Below are positions 40,051 to 49,777 of a stretch of 64,000 nucleotides of DNA, piece by piece (within the stretch, counting starts at the first letter, position 1; each line of letters opens with the position of its first letter). Position numbers and translations under genes: made by a program. Origin of the DNA: Komagataeibacter oboediens. Lineage in GTDB: Bacteria; Pseudomonadota; Alphaproteobacteria; Acetobacterales; Acetobacteraceae. Location of the stretch: the NCBI RefSeq assembly GCF_003207815.1, contig NZ_NKTX01000001.1, positions 124,001-188,000 on the forward strand, in the 5' to 3' direction. The notes below the pieces were generated by a model, which was not told the origin of the DNA, ran no database searches, and was given only the letters and a program-made list of their open reading frames with translations.

Positions 40051-41937
40051 ATGACGGAACACACAACGACAACCCCGCCCGAAGCAACGGGTGAACAGCA
40101 TGAATTCAGCGCCGAGGTCGGCCGCCTGCTCGACCTTGTGGTGCATGCGCTTTATTCCGAGCGCGAGATCTTCCTGCGTGAACTGGTGGCAAATGCGGCG
40201 GACGCCACCGACAAGCGCCGGTTCGAGGCGCTGACCGATGGCGCGCGTGCGCTGCCCGATGATGCGAAGATCCGCATCAACCCCGACAAGGACGCCCGCC
40301 TGCTGACCATAAGTGATGATGGCGCGGGTATGAGCAAGGAAGACCTTGCCCGCAACCTTGGCACCATCGCGCGTTCCGGCACCCGTGCCTTTGGCGAGGA
40401 ACTGGCCAATGCAAAGCCCGAGGACAAGCCAAGCCTGATCGGGCAGTTCGGCGTGGGCTTCTATGCCGCGTTCATGGTGGCGGATCGGGTGGACGTGATC
40501 TCGCGTCGCGCGGGCAGTGATGAAGCCTGGCGCTGGTCCTCCACTGGCAAGGGCAACTACACGATCAGCCCGGCGACCCGTGATAAGGCAGGCACCGACA
40601 TCATCCTGCACATCAAGGAAGATGCGAATGATTTCCTTGATTCATGGCAGCTTGAAACCATCGTGCGCAAATGGGCCGACCACATTTCGTGGCCGATCAC
40701 CATCGTCAAGGATGATGGGGAAGAGGCTTCGGCCAACAAGGGTACGGCGCTGTGGCGCAAGCCGCGTGGCGAGATTGATGAAGAACAGCTGAACGAGTTC
40801 TATCGCCACGTCAGCCACAACTTCGATACGCCATGGGCCACCCTGCACTGGCATGCCGAGGGGATGCTGGAATTCTCGGCCCTGCTGTTCATTCCCGGCA
40901 GCAAGCCGTTCGAATTCGCCGAACCGGTGCGTGAAAGCCAGATCCGGCTGCATGTCCGCCGTATGTTCATCACCGATGATGCGGGCCTGCTGCCGCCGTG
41001 GCTGCGTTTTGTGACCGGTGTGGTGGATACCGAGGACCTGCCGCTGAACGTCTCGCGCGAAATGCTGCAGGCGACGCCGGTGCTTGCGCGCATTCGCAAG
41101 GCGGTGACCAACCGCGTGATCTCGGAACTCAAGACACGGTCCAAGGACGAAGCGGATTTCGAGAAGTTCTGGGACAATTTCGGCCCGACCTTCAAGGAAG
41201 GCATCTGGGACGACGCCGAACACCGCACGGAACTGGCCGCCATCGCGCGCTTCAGGTCCAGCACGCAGGACGGCTGGACCACGCTGGATGCGTATCTGGA
41301 GCGCAAGAAGCCCGAGCAGGAAGCCATTTACTACCTGACTGGCGACCGCACGGAAATGCTGCCGTCCTCGCCGCAGCTTGAAGGCTTCCGCGCCCGCGGG
41401 ATCGAGGTGCTGCTGCTGTCCGATCCGGTGGATTCCTTCTGGCCTGACCGCCTGGGCGTGTACAAGGACACGCCGCTGCGCAATATCAGCCAGTTCCAGA
41501 CCGATCTGGAAAAGTTCGGCGCGCCGGAGGAAACGCAGGCTGAAAAGGACACGCTGGAGGTCGTCCTTCCTGCGCTGAAGGACGCACTGGGTGACGCGGT
41601 ATCGGATGTGAAGGGCACCAACCGCCTGGTCAACAGCGCCGTGGTGCTGGCAGCCCCCGAATCCGGGCCGGACCTGCAGATGATCCGGCTTATGAAGCGT
41701 AGCGGCCAGCAGGTGCCCGATACGGCGCCGGTGCTGCAGGTCAACCCCGCACACCCGCTGATCGCGGATCTTGCGACCCGCGTGAAGAATGGCGACCCGG
41801 TGCAGGATATTGCCCTGACGCTTATGGACATGGCCCGTATCCAGGATGGCGAAAGCCCGAAGGATCCGACCGGCTTTGCCCAGCGCCTGACCACGATCCT
41901 GACCCGCCTGCCGCTGTCCGACGGTCCGCAGGGCTGA
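40051..41937 (+). CDS. htpG: Hsp90-family chaperone HtpG
   Basis: A 628-residue bacterial Hsp90. The GHKL ATPase domain has [23 protein letters not shown], the DDGAGM motif near residue 90 and [15 protein letters not shown] near residue 130. The middle domain carries [19 protein letters not shown]-type sequence with the catalytic Arg region near residue 335. A dimerisation domain completes it. It assists folding of client proteins in stress. An RpoH-like promoter may precede it. It converges on a methyltransferase gene. Confidence 0.97.
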   Translation: MTEHTTTTPPEATGEQHEFSAEVGRLLDLVVHALYSEREIFLRELVANAADATDKRRFEALTDGARALPDDAKIRINPDKDARLLTISDDGAGMSKEDLARNLGTIARSGTRAFGEELANAKPEDKPSLIGQFGVGFYAAFMVADRVDVISRRAGSDEAWRWSSTGKGNYTISPATRDKAGTDIILHIKEDANDFLDSWQLETIVRKWADHISWPITIVKDDGEEASANKGTALWRKPRGEIDEEQLNEFYRHVSHNFDTPWATLHWHAEGMLEFSALLFIPGSKPFEFAEPVRESQIRLHVRRMFITDDAGLLPPWLRFVTGVVDTEDLPLNVSREMLQATPVLARIRKAVTNRVISELKTRSKDEADFEKFWDNFGPTFKEGIWDDAEHRTELAAIARFRSSTQDGWTTLDAYLERKKPEQEAIYYLTGDRTEMLPSSPQLEGFRARGIEVLLLSDPVDSFWPDRLGVYKDTPLRNISQFQTDLEKFGAPEETQAEKDTLEVVLPALKDALGDAVSDVKGTNRLVNSAVVLAAPESGPDLQMIRLMKRSGQQVPDTAPVLQVNPAHPLIADLATRVKNGDPVQDIALTLMDMARIQDGESPKDPTGFAQRLTTILTRLPLSDGPQG

Positions 41938-41968
41938 TCCCGCGCGATTCTGTCAGACCGGACCGGAT

Positions 41969-42003
41969 TGTCCCGCCATGCATCCGCATGGCGGGACAGT
42001 TTC
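41969..42003. terminator. Hairpin terminator between htpG and the methyltransferase gene
   Basis: A perfect 13-bp stem TGTCCCGCCATGC / GCATGGCGGGACA with an ATCC loop lies between the two convergent genes. The T tract after it is poor (GTTTCG), so the strength as an intrinsic terminator is uncertain. Confidence 0.6.
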
Positions 42004-42027
42004 GTTATGGAGACAGGAAACGCGATT

Positions 42028-42867
42028 TCAGTCTTTTGTATCAAGCCTGTGGTGTGGGCCGGGTGCCGCATTCGGCTTCATGGCCACAAGGACCAGCATG
42101 GGCGGGCGCCGCACGGTATCTTCCAGATCGGGACGGTCGCGCAGTAGGTCTGCTGCGGGTTGCGGTTCGGCCAGGTGCCGGAGCTGAAAGCCCGCATCCA
42201 GTAGGGTGTTGACGTAGGTTTCCATCGTGCGGTGGTATTTTATGACCCCGTCCACAAACCATGACGTACTGCGCGCGCCCTGCTGCTGATAGTGGTCGAG
42301 TGGCCAGTGCAGCTTGTGGCCGTCCGCATTGTGTATCCAGCCTATGGGGTTGGCGGTGCAGACGGGGTGCTCCACTGAAAAGACAAGCAGTCCGCCGGGC
42401 CTGAGGCTGTCGAAAACGCGGCGGACTACGGCTGCGTAATCCGCGATGTAATGCAGGGCGAGGGAGCAGACCACGAGGTCAAATACCGCGGGCTGCACCG
42501 CATGGTCCTCGATGGAGCCATGGATATAGGTGATGGCCGCGTCGTGCGTCAGTGCGCGTGCGGCTTCGATCATTTTCAGCGATACATCCAGTGCGGTGAC
42601 CGTGGCCGCGCCGCGTTCGCGGGCGTAACGGGCAAAATCCCCGAACCCGCATCCAAGGTCGAGTACGGCCCTGCCATGCAGGTCGGGCAGCAGGGCGCGT
42701 ATCGCCGGGATTTCCAGCGCACCGTTCAGCCCCGTGTCCTTTTCGCGCAGGGTGCGGTATCCGTCAAAAAAACGCGGATTGTCATAAATGTTCTGGGGGG
42801 ACGGCGTTGCCGTGTCTTTTACCTCGCCCGGTGGCGGGGAATCATGGTAATCGGGTGTTGATGTCAT
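42028..42867 (-). CDS. Class I SAM-dependent methyltransferase under an FMN riboswitch
   Basis: A 279-residue methyltransferase. The SAM-binding motif I is AVLDLGCGFGDFARYA near residue 70, the acidic residue after strand 2 is in TALDVSLKMIEAA, and FDLVVCSLALHYIADYA and LRPGGLLVFSVEHPVCT follow in family order. The C-terminal part has SWFVDGVIKYHRTMETYVNTLLDAGF and ends RRPPMLVLVAMK. It belongs to a common proteobacterial family whose substrate is not known to me. The only 5' element on its strand is an FMN riboswitch, and AAGGGAGA about 8 nt before the ATG is its ribosome-binding site. Expression is therefore probably repressed by FMN. Confidence 0.85.
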   Translation of the reverse strand: MTSTPDYHDSPPPGEVKDTATPSPQNIYDNPRFFDGYRTLREKDTGLNGALEIPAIRALLPDLHGRAVLDLGCGFGDFARYARERGAATVTALDVSLKMIEAARALTHDAAITYIHGSIEDHAVQPAVFDLVVCSLALHYIADYAAVVRRVFDSLRPGGLLVFSVEHPVCTANPIGWIHNADGHKLHWPLDHYQQQGARSTSWFVDGVIKYHRTMETYVNTLLDAGFQLRHLAEPQPAADLLRDRPDLEDTVRRPPMLVLVAMKPNAAPGPHHRLDTKD

Positions 42868-42874
42868 GATGGAT

Positions 42875-42907
42875 GTCTCCCTTGGTGGACCCGGTGGTCA
42901 TCCAAGG
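42875..42907 (-). promoter_or_regulatory. Shine-Dalgarno-masking hairpin (riboswitch expression platform)
   Basis: On the minus strand CCTTGG (42902-42907) pairs perfectly with CCAAGG (42880-42885). The latter overlaps the ribosome-binding site AAGGGAGA of the methyltransferase gene. No T-run follows a stem here, so control of translation start is more likely than transcription termination. Confidence 0.6.
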
Positions 42908-42951
42908 CGATCACGGACGGGCACGGACCCGCAGGGGCCGTGCAGCCGCCA

Positions 42952-43090
42952 GTTCTCTTTTATCCGGACTGTCACCGTCGGCCCTGGCATTGCACCAGAT
43001 CTGCTGACCCCGGCCCGAAGGCCGGGCGCTCGCGGGCTTCAGGCCGCAGCCTGTTACCGCCGGTAGGGACTTTCACCCCGCCCTGAGAAC
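42952..43090 (-). promoter_or_regulatory. FMN riboswitch (RFN element)
   Basis: Read on the minus strand the element has every conserved block in order. P1 is GTTCTC / GAGAAC. The first block is AGGGCGGGGTGAAAGTCCC, then TACCGGCGGTAAC, then AGCCCGCGAGCGCC. A GC-rich variable stem follows, then GGTGCAATGCCAG, GGCCGACGGTGACAGTC and CGGATAAAAGAGAAC. The class binds flavin mononucleotide and represses downstream genes. The downstream gene is the methyltransferase at 42867, not a known riboflavin gene. Confidence 0.96.
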
Positions 43091-43302
43091 ACAGGCGATC
43101 AGGATAAAGGCGGGGCCGTATCTGGCGCAAGCCTGTGGAACCGTCCGTGATCCGGTTGTATGATGGACGATGACCGCGGGACTGGCGGCCTGCCGGTGTA
43201 AAAAAGCGATGTATCGGGGGCGGGGGCTTGAATAACAGCCTGCTGAATGTTTCCTTACGCCCCTTTTGTGTGTTCTGGTTTTTGGATGGCGGCAAGTATT
43301 AT

Positions 43303-44394
43303 ATGAAAATTGATAACGTCTCTTATCGCAGCGTATGGGTAGATGCGGATGATGGCTGGTCGGTCCATATCTTTGACCAGACCCGTCTGCCCTGGTCGCT
43401 TGATATCCTGCGCCTGACTGAACGCGACCAGGTGGCGCACGCCATCCGCAGCATGCAGGTGCGTGGCGCGCCGCTGATCGGTGCGGTCGCGGCCTATGGT
43501 CTGGCGCTGGCATTGCGGTACGATAGCAGTGACGCCGCCATGGAACGTGATGCGGCGCTGCTTGCGGCCACCCGGCCCACGGCGGTCAACCTGGCCTGGG
43601 CGATCCGGCGCATGCTGACGCGCCTGCGCCAGACCGCACCCGCGGACCGTGTGGCGGCGGCATATGACGAAGCCGGGCGCATCTGTGATGAAGACGTGAT
43701 CCAGAATGAAGCCATCGGGCGGCAGGGCCTTGAACTGATCGAGGAGATCGCAGCCCGCCGTCCCGGCCCGGTCAACATCATGACCCACTGCAACGCGGGC
43801 TGGATCGCGACGGTGGACTGGGGCACCGCACTTGCGCCGATCTACATGGCGCATGACCGTGGCATTGACGTGCATGTCTGGGTGGATGAAACGCGCCCGC
43901 GCAATCAGGGCGCATCCCTGACGGCATGGGAACTGGGCCGCCACGGGGTGAAGCATACCGTCATTGCCGATAACGCCGGTGGTCACCTGATGCAGCATGG
44001 TCAGGTGGACATGGTGATCGTGGGCACCGACCGTGTGACCCGCACGGGCGACGTGGCCAACAAGATCGGCACGTATCTCAAGGCGCTGGCGGCGCATGAC
44101 AATGGCGTGCCCTTCTGGGTGGCGCTGCCGTCCACCACCATCGACTGGTCCATTAGCGATGGTGTGAAGGAAATCCCCATCGAGGAACGTAGCGGCCGTG
44201 AAGTCACCCACATTCAGGGGCGTGACGAAGGTGGCGCCGTGACGGCCGTACAGCTTGTGCCCGATGGCAGCACCGCCGCCAATCCGGCATTTGACGTCAC
44301 GCCCGCGCGGCTTGTGACCGGGCTGATTACCGAACGTGGCCGCTGCCCCGCAACGGCGGACGGATTGTGCGACCTGTTCCCCGAATACGTGTAG
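43303..44394 (+). CDS. mtnA: Methylthioribose-1-phosphate isomerase
   Basis: A 363-residue enzyme of methionine salvage that converts 5-methylthioribose-1-phosphate to the ribulose form. It is an eIF2B-alpha/MtnA family member. Motifs include QVRGAPLIGAVAAYGLALA near residue 50, NIMTHCNAGWIATVDWGTALAPIY with the active-site Cys near residue 165, and VIVGTDRVTRTGDVANKIGTY with the catalytic Asp near residue 245. The ATG at 43303 is chosen as the family start; an in-frame ATG at 43228 lacks homology. Divergent from the FMN riboswitch. No other mtn gene is near. Confidence 0.94.
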   Translation: MKIDNVSYRSVWVDADDGWSVHIFDQTRLPWSLDILRLTERDQVAHAIRSMQVRGAPLIGAVAAYGLALALRYDSSDAAMERDAALLAATRPTAVNLAWAIRRMLTRLRQTAPADRVAAAYDEAGRICDEDVIQNEAIGRQGLELIEEIAARRPGPVNIMTHCNAGWIATVDWGTALAPIYMAHDRGIDVHVWVDETRPRNQGASLTAWELGRHGVKHTVIADNAGGHLMQHGQVDMVIVGTDRVTRTGDVANKIGTYLKALAAHDNGVPFWVALPSTTIDWSISDGVKEIPIEERSGREVTHIQGRDEGGAVTAVQLVPDGSTAANPAFDVTPARLVTGLITERGRCPATADGLCDLFPEYV

Positions 44395-44530
44395 ACTGCG
44401 GCCCCGCAGGCCGGGGCTGTTCACCTATAACCTTGACAGGCGCGGGCGGGATTGGCTTTGTCGCGCCTGCAACCGGGTGTGGTCCCTTCAGGGCGCATCC
44501 CCCAAAATCTGGTAGAATCAGGACAAGATC

Positions 44531-46327
44531 ATGCATCCCTATCGTACCCATAGCTGTGCGGCCCTGCGGGCAGCCGACGCCGGGCAGACGGCCCGCCTTT
44601 CCGGATGGGTACACTCCAAGCGCGATCATGGCGGCCTGCTGTTCATTGACCTGCGTGACCATTTCGGCATGACGCAGATTGTGATCCCCGCGGGTTCCCC
44701 CGTGCTGGAAACGGCGGAACGCGTACGCGTGGAAAGCGTGCTGACGGTCACGGGCGAAGTCGTGCTGCGTGATGGCGCGACCAAGAACCCGAACCTGCCC
44801 ACCGGTGAGATCGAACTGCGCGCGCGTGAGATCGAGGTCCAGTCCAGCGCCGACGTACTGCCGCTGCAGGTGGCGGGCAACGAACATTACCCCGAGGACC
44901 TGCGCCTGACCTACCGCTACATCGACCTGCGGCGTGAGAAGGTGCATCGCAACATCATGCTGCGCGCGCAGGTGATTGCCAGCCTGCGCAGGCGGATGAC
45001 GGATCTGGGCTTCGTGGAATTCCAGACCCCGATCCTGACCGCGTCCTCGCCCGAGGGCGCGCGCGACTTCCTCGTGCCCGCGCGCATGCATCCGGGCAAG
45101 TTCTATGCCCTGCCGCAGGCCCCGCAGCAGTTCAAGCAGCTGGCGATGGTCGCCGGCTTTGACCGGTATTTCCAGATTGCACCGTGCTTCCGCGACGAAG
45201 CCGCTCGTGCCGACCGTTCCCCCGGTGAGTTCTACCAGCTTGATTTCGAAATGGCGTTCGCGACACAGGAAGACGTGTTCGCAACCCTTGAGCCGGTGAT
45301 GGAAGGCGTGTTCCGCGAATTCGGCGGTGGCCGCATTGTAAGCGAAGGGCCGTTCGAGCGGATTCCCTACGCCACGGCCATGGAAGTCTATGGCAGCGAC
45401 AAGCCCGACCTGCGTAACCCGCTGAAGCTGTCGGACGTGACCGACGCCTTCGCCGGTTCCGGCTTCGGCCTGTTTGCGCGTATCGCAGCCGATGGCGGGC
45501 AGGTTCGTGCCATTCCCGCCCCCGGCGCAGGTGACCGCCCGCGTGCGTTCTTTGACAAGCTGAATAACTGGGCGCGCGAATCCGGCGCTGGTGGTCTGGG
45601 CTACATCATCTTCGCCGAAGAAGGTGGCAAGGGTCCGATCGCCAAGAACCTCGAGGCCGACCGGATCGAGGCCATCCGTGCGAAAACGGGTCTGAAGGCG
45701 GGGGATGCCGTGTTCTTCGTGGCCGGCAAGGGTGATGAAATGGTCAAGTTCTCGGGCGCCGTGCGCACGCGCGTCGCGACCGAACTGGACCTGATCGAAC
45801 AGAACGCCTTCCGCTTCTGCTGGATTACGGATTTCCCGATGTACGAGCGCAACGAGGAAACGGGTGAGATCGATTTCTCCCACAACCCGTTCTCCATGCC
45901 GCAGGGTGGCATGGATGCGCTGCAGAACCAGGACCCGCTGACCATCAAGGCCTTCCAGTACGATATCGTGTGTAACGGGATCGAACTGTCCTCAGGCGCG
46001 ATCCGTAACCACCAGCCCGACGTGATGATCCGCGCTTTCGAGATCGCGGGCTATCCGGCAGGCGAGGTCGAGGCCCGCTTCGGCGGCATGCTTAACGCCT
46101 TCCGTTATGGCGCGCCGCCGCATGGCGGCTCGGCCCCGGGCGTGGACCGTATCGTGATGCTGCTGGCGGATGAGCCGAACATCCGCGAGGTGATCCTGTT
46201 CCCGCTCAACCAGCAGGGCGAGGATCTGATGATGGGTGCGCCCGCGCCGGTCGAGCCGCAGCGGCTGAAGGAACTCTCGCTCGCCCTCGACCTGTCGCGC
46301 CCCAAGCCCGGCCAGGCCAAGAACTGA
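44531..46327 (+). CDS. aspS: Aspartyl-tRNA synthetase
   Basis: A 598-residue class II synthetase with the bacterial layout. An OB-fold anticodon domain covers residues 1-105 ([24 protein letters not shown]), followed by the catalytic domain with motif 2 [25 protein letters not shown] near residue 220. The inserted GAD domain lies in the middle, and motif 3 [14 protein letters not shown] is near residue 535. Acetic acid bacteria often have a non-discriminating AspRS that also charges tRNA-Asn; this cannot be decided here. The EipB-like gene follows within 10 nt. Confidence 0.96.
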   Translation: MHPYRTHSCAALRAADAGQTARLSGWVHSKRDHGGLLFIDLRDHFGMTQIVIPAGSPVLETAERVRVESVLTVTGEVVLRDGATKNPNLPTGEIELRAREIEVQSSADVLPLQVAGNEHYPEDLRLTYRYIDLRREKVHRNIMLRAQVIASLRRRMTDLGFVEFQTPILTASSPEGARDFLVPARMHPGKFYALPQAPQQFKQLAMVAGFDRYFQIAPCFRDEAARADRSPGEFYQLDFEMAFATQEDVFATLEPVMEGVFREFGGGRIVSEGPFERIPYATAMEVYGSDKPDLRNPLKLSDVTDAFAGSGFGLFARIAADGGQVRAIPAPGAGDRPRAFFDKLNNWARESGAGGLGYIIFAEEGGKGPIAKNLEADRIEAIRAKTGLKAGDAVFFVAGKGDEMVKFSGAVRTRVATELDLIEQNAFRFCWITDFPMYERNEETGEIDFSHNPFSMPQGGMDALQNQDPLTIKAFQYDIVCNGIELSSGAIRNHQPDVMIRAFEIAGYPAGEVEARFGGMLNAFRYGAPPHGGSAPGVDRIVMLLADEPNIREVILFPLNQQGEDLMMGAPAPVEPQRLKELSLALDLSRPKPGQAKN

Positions 46328-46335
46328 GTGGCGTG

Positions 46336-47241
46336 ATGCCAGCCGATGCACCTGCCGCCCCGATGCCCCGTGCCGCGCAGCACGGGGTGCCGGTGGGGCG
46401 GTGCGTGATGGTGGGCATGACGCTGGCGTGCCTGTGGCGCAGCATGCCGGTGCAGGCGGCCCCGGCCATGGCTGCGCACCGTGCGGTCTATGACCTGACG
46501 CTGGTGGCGGTCAGTGGCGGCGACGTTGTCACGGCGGAGGGCAGGCTGACCTTCGTCCTGTCTGACATGTGTTCGGAATGGTCCTCGCAGCAGCAGCTTC
46601 ATCTGCGCACCGTGGGGCGTGACGGGGCGGAATCGGTCAGTGATTCGGATTATGCCGTGCTGGAGGAAAAGGACGGTTCATCCCTCGTGTTCCGTGCCGA
46701 CCAGACGGAAAACGGACAGCCCGCCCCCCGTATCGCGGGGGAGGCCCATATGCGCCCTACCGGTGGGAAGGTGCATTACACCGCCCCCGTGGCCCATGAC
46801 GTGACACTGCCTGCCGGGACGCTGTTTCCCGTTGCGCATACGGCGGCAATCATTCAGGCAGGACAGGACGGGCGGGGACAGATCGCGCCTTTCCTGTTTG
46901 ACGGCACGGTGGATACCGGGGCGCTGGGGACCTATGTGCTGCTGCTGGGGCGCGATACGCAGCCGGTGGCGGGTATGTTCCCCGCCCTTGCCACGCTTGC
47001 GGCGCAGCGGGTGCATGTCGCCTATTACAATCCCACCACCCGTGACATGACCCCGGTGTTCGAGACGGGCATGCGCTATTTCAGCAATGGCGTAGCCGAC
47101 CGGGTTGACATGGATTTCGGGCAGTTTCGCATGTCGGGCACATTGCGCGAATTCCGGCTGCTGCCGGTGCCCGACCACTGCCCGGTGCCCGGTGTGGCAC
47201 CGGGGCATGGTGGTGTCAGCCCGTCGCATCCGCCAGCGTAA
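46336..47241 (+). CDS. EipB-like periplasmic cell-envelope integrity protein (DUF1849)
   Basis: A 301-residue protein with a basic start and a hydrophobic signal region ending near residue 45 (SMPVQAAPA). The following AHRAVYDLTLVAVSGGDVVTAEGRLTFVLSDMCSEW matches the beginning of the EipB beta-barrel-like fold, with the characteristic early Cys. EipB in Brucella is a periplasmic protein needed for envelope integrity. The ATG at 46336 follows a possible GTG one codon upstream. It is probably co-transcribed with aspS and its 3' end overlaps the convergent xthA by 26 bp. Confidence 0.75.
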   Translation: MPADAPAAPMPRAAQHGVPVGRCVMVGMTLACLWRSMPVQAAPAMAAHRAVYDLTLVAVSGGDVVTAEGRLTFVLSDMCSEWSSQQQLHLRTVGRDGAESVSDSDYAVLEEKDGSSLVFRADQTENGQPAPRIAGEAHMRPTGGKVHYTAPVAHDVTLPAGTLFPVAHTAAIIQAGQDGRGQIAPFLFDGTVDTGALGTYVLLLGRDTQPVAGMFPALATLAAQRVHVAYYNPTTRDMTPVFETGMRYFSNGVADRVDMDFGQFRMSGTLREFRLLPVPDHCPVPGVAPGHGGVSPSHPPA

Positions 47242-47998
47242 CCACCATCGGCACATGGTCGGATGGCTGCGGTTTGCCCCGTTCGTCACGGGCAGGCAGG
47301 GCTGTCAGCAGCCGTTCGGCCACGCGGGGGGATAGCAGGGCATGGTCGATGCGCAGACCGCTGTCGCGTTGCCATGCCGCCGCCTGATAATCCCAGAATG
47401 TATAGAACCGCCCCACAGGGTGCAGCGCACGCAGCGCATCGGTCAGCCCCAGCCAGAGCAGGCGGCGGAAGGCGGCGCGGCTCTGCGGGCGGACCAGGGC
47501 GTCATCGGGGGACAGTGCGCCGGGGGCGCAGTCCTCATCGGTGGGGCAGACGTTGTAATCGCCCAGCAGGACAAAATCCTGTCCGGCCTGCAGCATGCCA
47601 TGTGCGTGGAGCGCCAGCGCCTCCATGAACGCCAGCTTGGAGTCGTAGCCAGCACTGCCGCCGGAATTGCCGTTGGGCAGGTACAGGTTGCCAAACACCA
47701 GCCCGCAGCTGCGGATTTCCACATAGCGTGCCTGTGCCGGGTCGGTTTCCCAGCCGGGCAGGGCGGTATGCGTGATGTCATGCGCGTGACGGGTCAGGAT
47801 GGCGACGCCGTTATAGCTTTTCTGTCCCACCACGATGCTGTCGTAGCCCGCTGTCTTGAACACATCGACGGGAAAGACCTCGGTCTGGCACTTGATTTCC
47901 TGCAGCGCCAGCACGTCGGGCTGCTCGCGGGCCAGATAGTCCAGCACATGGTCCTGACGCTGGCGGATGGAATTGACGTTCCAGGTGGCGAATTTCAT
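47216..47998 (-). CDS. xthA: Exodeoxyribonuclease III
   Basis: A 260-residue Mg2+-dependent AP endonuclease and 3' exonuclease of base-excision repair. MKFATWNVNSIRQR at the start holds the metal-site Asn, LALQEIKCQ has the metal-binding Glu near residue 34, and LLGDYNVCP carries the Asp/Asn active-site pair near residue 147. LRIDHALLSP and SDHVPMVVTL close the active site near the C-terminus. A start one codon upstream (48001) overlaps the erpA stop. It is co-transcribed with erpA. Confidence 0.95.
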   Translation of the reverse strand: MKFATWNVNSIRQRQDHVLDYLAREQPDVLALQEIKCQTEVFPVDVFKTAGYDSIVVGQKSYNGVAILTRHAHDITHTALPGWETDPAQARYVEIRSCGLVFGNLYLPNGNSGGSAGYDSKLAFMEALALHAHGMLQAGQDFVLLGDYNVCPTDEDCAPGALSPDDALVRPQSRAAFRRLLWLGLTDALRALHPVGRFYTFWDYQAAAWQRDSGLRIDHALLSPRVAERLLTALPARDERGKPQPSDHVPMVVTLADATG

Positions 47999-48363
47999 CA
48001 TTCGACCGAAAAGCTCGTGCCACATCCGCATGATGACGCGGCATTGGGATTGCGCACGGTAAAGTGCGCGCCCATCAGGCTGTCATCAAAATGCAGTTCA
48101 GCCCCGCTCAGCAGGTCCATGCTGGCCGGATCGACCACCACGCGGACCGTTCCGGCCGGGATCACGATATCATCAGGCCGGCTTTCATGATCCAGCGCGA
48201 ATTTGTACTGGAACCCGTTGCACCCCCCGGCCTCGACCGATACCCGCAGCGCGGGTTCCCCGGTGGGCGAGGCAGGCTGTTCATCCAGTATTTCACGCAG
48301 GCGGCGGGCCGCCGCGTCCGATACGCGGAAGCTGTCGGTGGACGGGGTGGGGGGCATGGACAT
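47998..48363 (-). CDS. erpA: Iron-sulfur cluster insertion protein ErpA/IscA type
   Basis: A 121-residue A-type iron-sulfur carrier. The three conserved cysteines are in GGCNGFQYKF near residue 48 and in SSCGCGTSF near residue 113. It transfers Fe-S clusters to apoproteins. Family length is typical. Pairing with xthA is common in Alphaproteobacteria. It is divergent from dgt, with 127 nt between them that must hold both promoters. Confidence 0.93.
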   Translation of the reverse strand: MSMPPTPSTDSFRVSDAAARRLREILDEQPASPTGEPALRVSVEAGGCNGFQYKFALDHESRPDDIVIPAGTVRVVVDPASMDLLSGAELHFDDSLMGAHFTVRNPNAASSCGCGTSFSVE

Positions 48364-48490
48364 CGGGTTTCACCATGATCAATGGCACGCAACCCTGAGG
48401 GACCATGTTGGCCACGGGCGGCGCGCGGGTTATGGATGGGCGGCGGCATCATCACGTGCCGTTCCATCCATGGCTGGATCCTGACCTTAT

Positions 48491-49669
48491 ATGAGCACTG
48501 CACCCTATGCTGTCCAGACCGCCACGGCCCGTGGCAGGCTCTATCCCGAAGCCGAGGCCCCGACCCGCAGCCCGTGGCAGCGCGACCGCGACCGGGTGCT
48601 GCATTCGGCGGGGTTTCGCACGCTGCAGTACAAGACGCAGGTCTTCCTCAACCATGAAGGCGATTTTTTTCGCACCCGCCTGACCCATTCGCTGGAAGTG
48701 GCGCAGGTCGCCCGCTCCATCGCGCGCAGGCTGGGGCTGGAGGAAGACCTGACCGAGGGCCTGGCGCTGGCCCATGACCTTGGCCACACCCCCTTTGGCC
48801 ATGCGGGGGAAGAAGCGCTGTCCACTGCCATGAAGCCATGGGGCGGGTTCGACCACAACACGCAGTCCCTGCGGCTGGTGACGTTGCTGGAACGGCGGTA
48901 TTTCGCCTTTGATGGCCTGAACCTGACATGGGAAATGCTCGAGGGGCTGGCCAAGCATAACGGACCGGTGGACCATCCCACGCCCTATGTGGCGGATTAC
49001 GCCGCCCGGCACGGTCTGGAACTGGGCAGCTATGCCTCGGCGGAGGCACAGGTCGCGGCCCTGTCCGATGATATCGCCTACCACGCCCACGACCTTGATG
49101 ACGGCCTGCGCGCGGGCCTGCTGCATATCGAGGATCTGGAAACCCTGCCCGTCGTGCGTGAGGCGCTGGCGGATGCGCGCGCAGCACAGCAGCAGGCTGG
49201 CTGCCATGCCGGCAATAACGATCCCCGCCTGCGGCATGAAACCATCCGGCGCGTGATCAACACGCTGGCCATGGACCTGATCGGCCAGACCCAGCGCAAC
49301 CTTGAATGCCTGACCCCGACCTGTTCCGATGACATCCGCCACGCCGCCCGTCCCGTGGTGGCATACAGCCCGGAAATTGCCGCCGCCAATCTGGAAATCC
49401 GCAAATTCCTGTATGCGCGGCTGTACCGGCACTGGCGGGTCAACCGCATGACGCGCAAGGCGCGGCTGACGGTCGAATCGATTTTCGCCATCCTGTCGGA
49501 AAACATGACCCTGCTGCCCGATGGTACGCGGGAGCCGGCACTTGCCGCGCGCGATGGTGGTGACAGGGCAGGTGCATGCCGCGTGGTGGCGGATTATATT
49601 GCCGGGATGACCGATCGCTGTGCGATGGAAGAATATCGACGGTTGACGGACCTGTCCTCGCCGGGGTGA
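48491..49669 (+). CDS. dgt: Deoxyguanosinetriphosphate triphosphohydrolase-like protein
   Basis: A 392-residue HD-domain enzyme. The HD metal motif is shown by FFRTRLTHSLEVAQVAR near residue 62 and LALAHDLGHTPFGHAGEEAL near residue 96. FDHNTQSLRLVT and LSDDIAYHAHDLDDGLRAG complete it. The family hydrolyses dGTP or other dNTPs to the nucleoside and triphosphate; the short form seen here is the dGTPase-like type. argS follows in the same direction after 108 nt. Confidence 0.93.
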   Translation: MSTAPYAVQTATARGRLYPEAEAPTRSPWQRDRDRVLHSAGFRTLQYKTQVFLNHEGDFFRTRLTHSLEVAQVARSIARRLGLEEDLTEGLALAHDLGHTPFGHAGEEALSTAMKPWGGFDHNTQSLRLVTLLERRYFAFDGLNLTWEMLEGLAKHNGPVDHPTPYVADYAARHGLELGSYASAEAQVAALSDDIAYHAHDLDDGLRAGLLHIEDLETLPVVREALADARAAQQQAGCHAGNNDPRLRHETIRRVINTLAMDLIGQTQRNLECLTPTCSDDIRHAARPVVAYSPEIAAANLEIRKFLYARLYRHWRVNRMTRKARLTVESIFAILSENMTLLPDGTREPALAARDGGDRAGACRVVADYIAGMTDRCAMEEYRRLTDLSSPG

Positions 49670-49777
49670 AACACGCCCATCGCATTTATCCGATTGCCTG
49701 CCGTTCTGGTATCACGGCAGGCCCGTCCTGCCGGGCCTGAGGGTCCGTTTACTGTTTTTGTTGGGAAACCGTGCCGC

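Noticed and set aside
43091-43302. A SAM or other methionine-related riboswitch ahead of mtnA
   Set aside because: I looked for SAM-II, SAM-I and SAH patterns on the plus strand and found none. The nearby RFN element is on the other strand.
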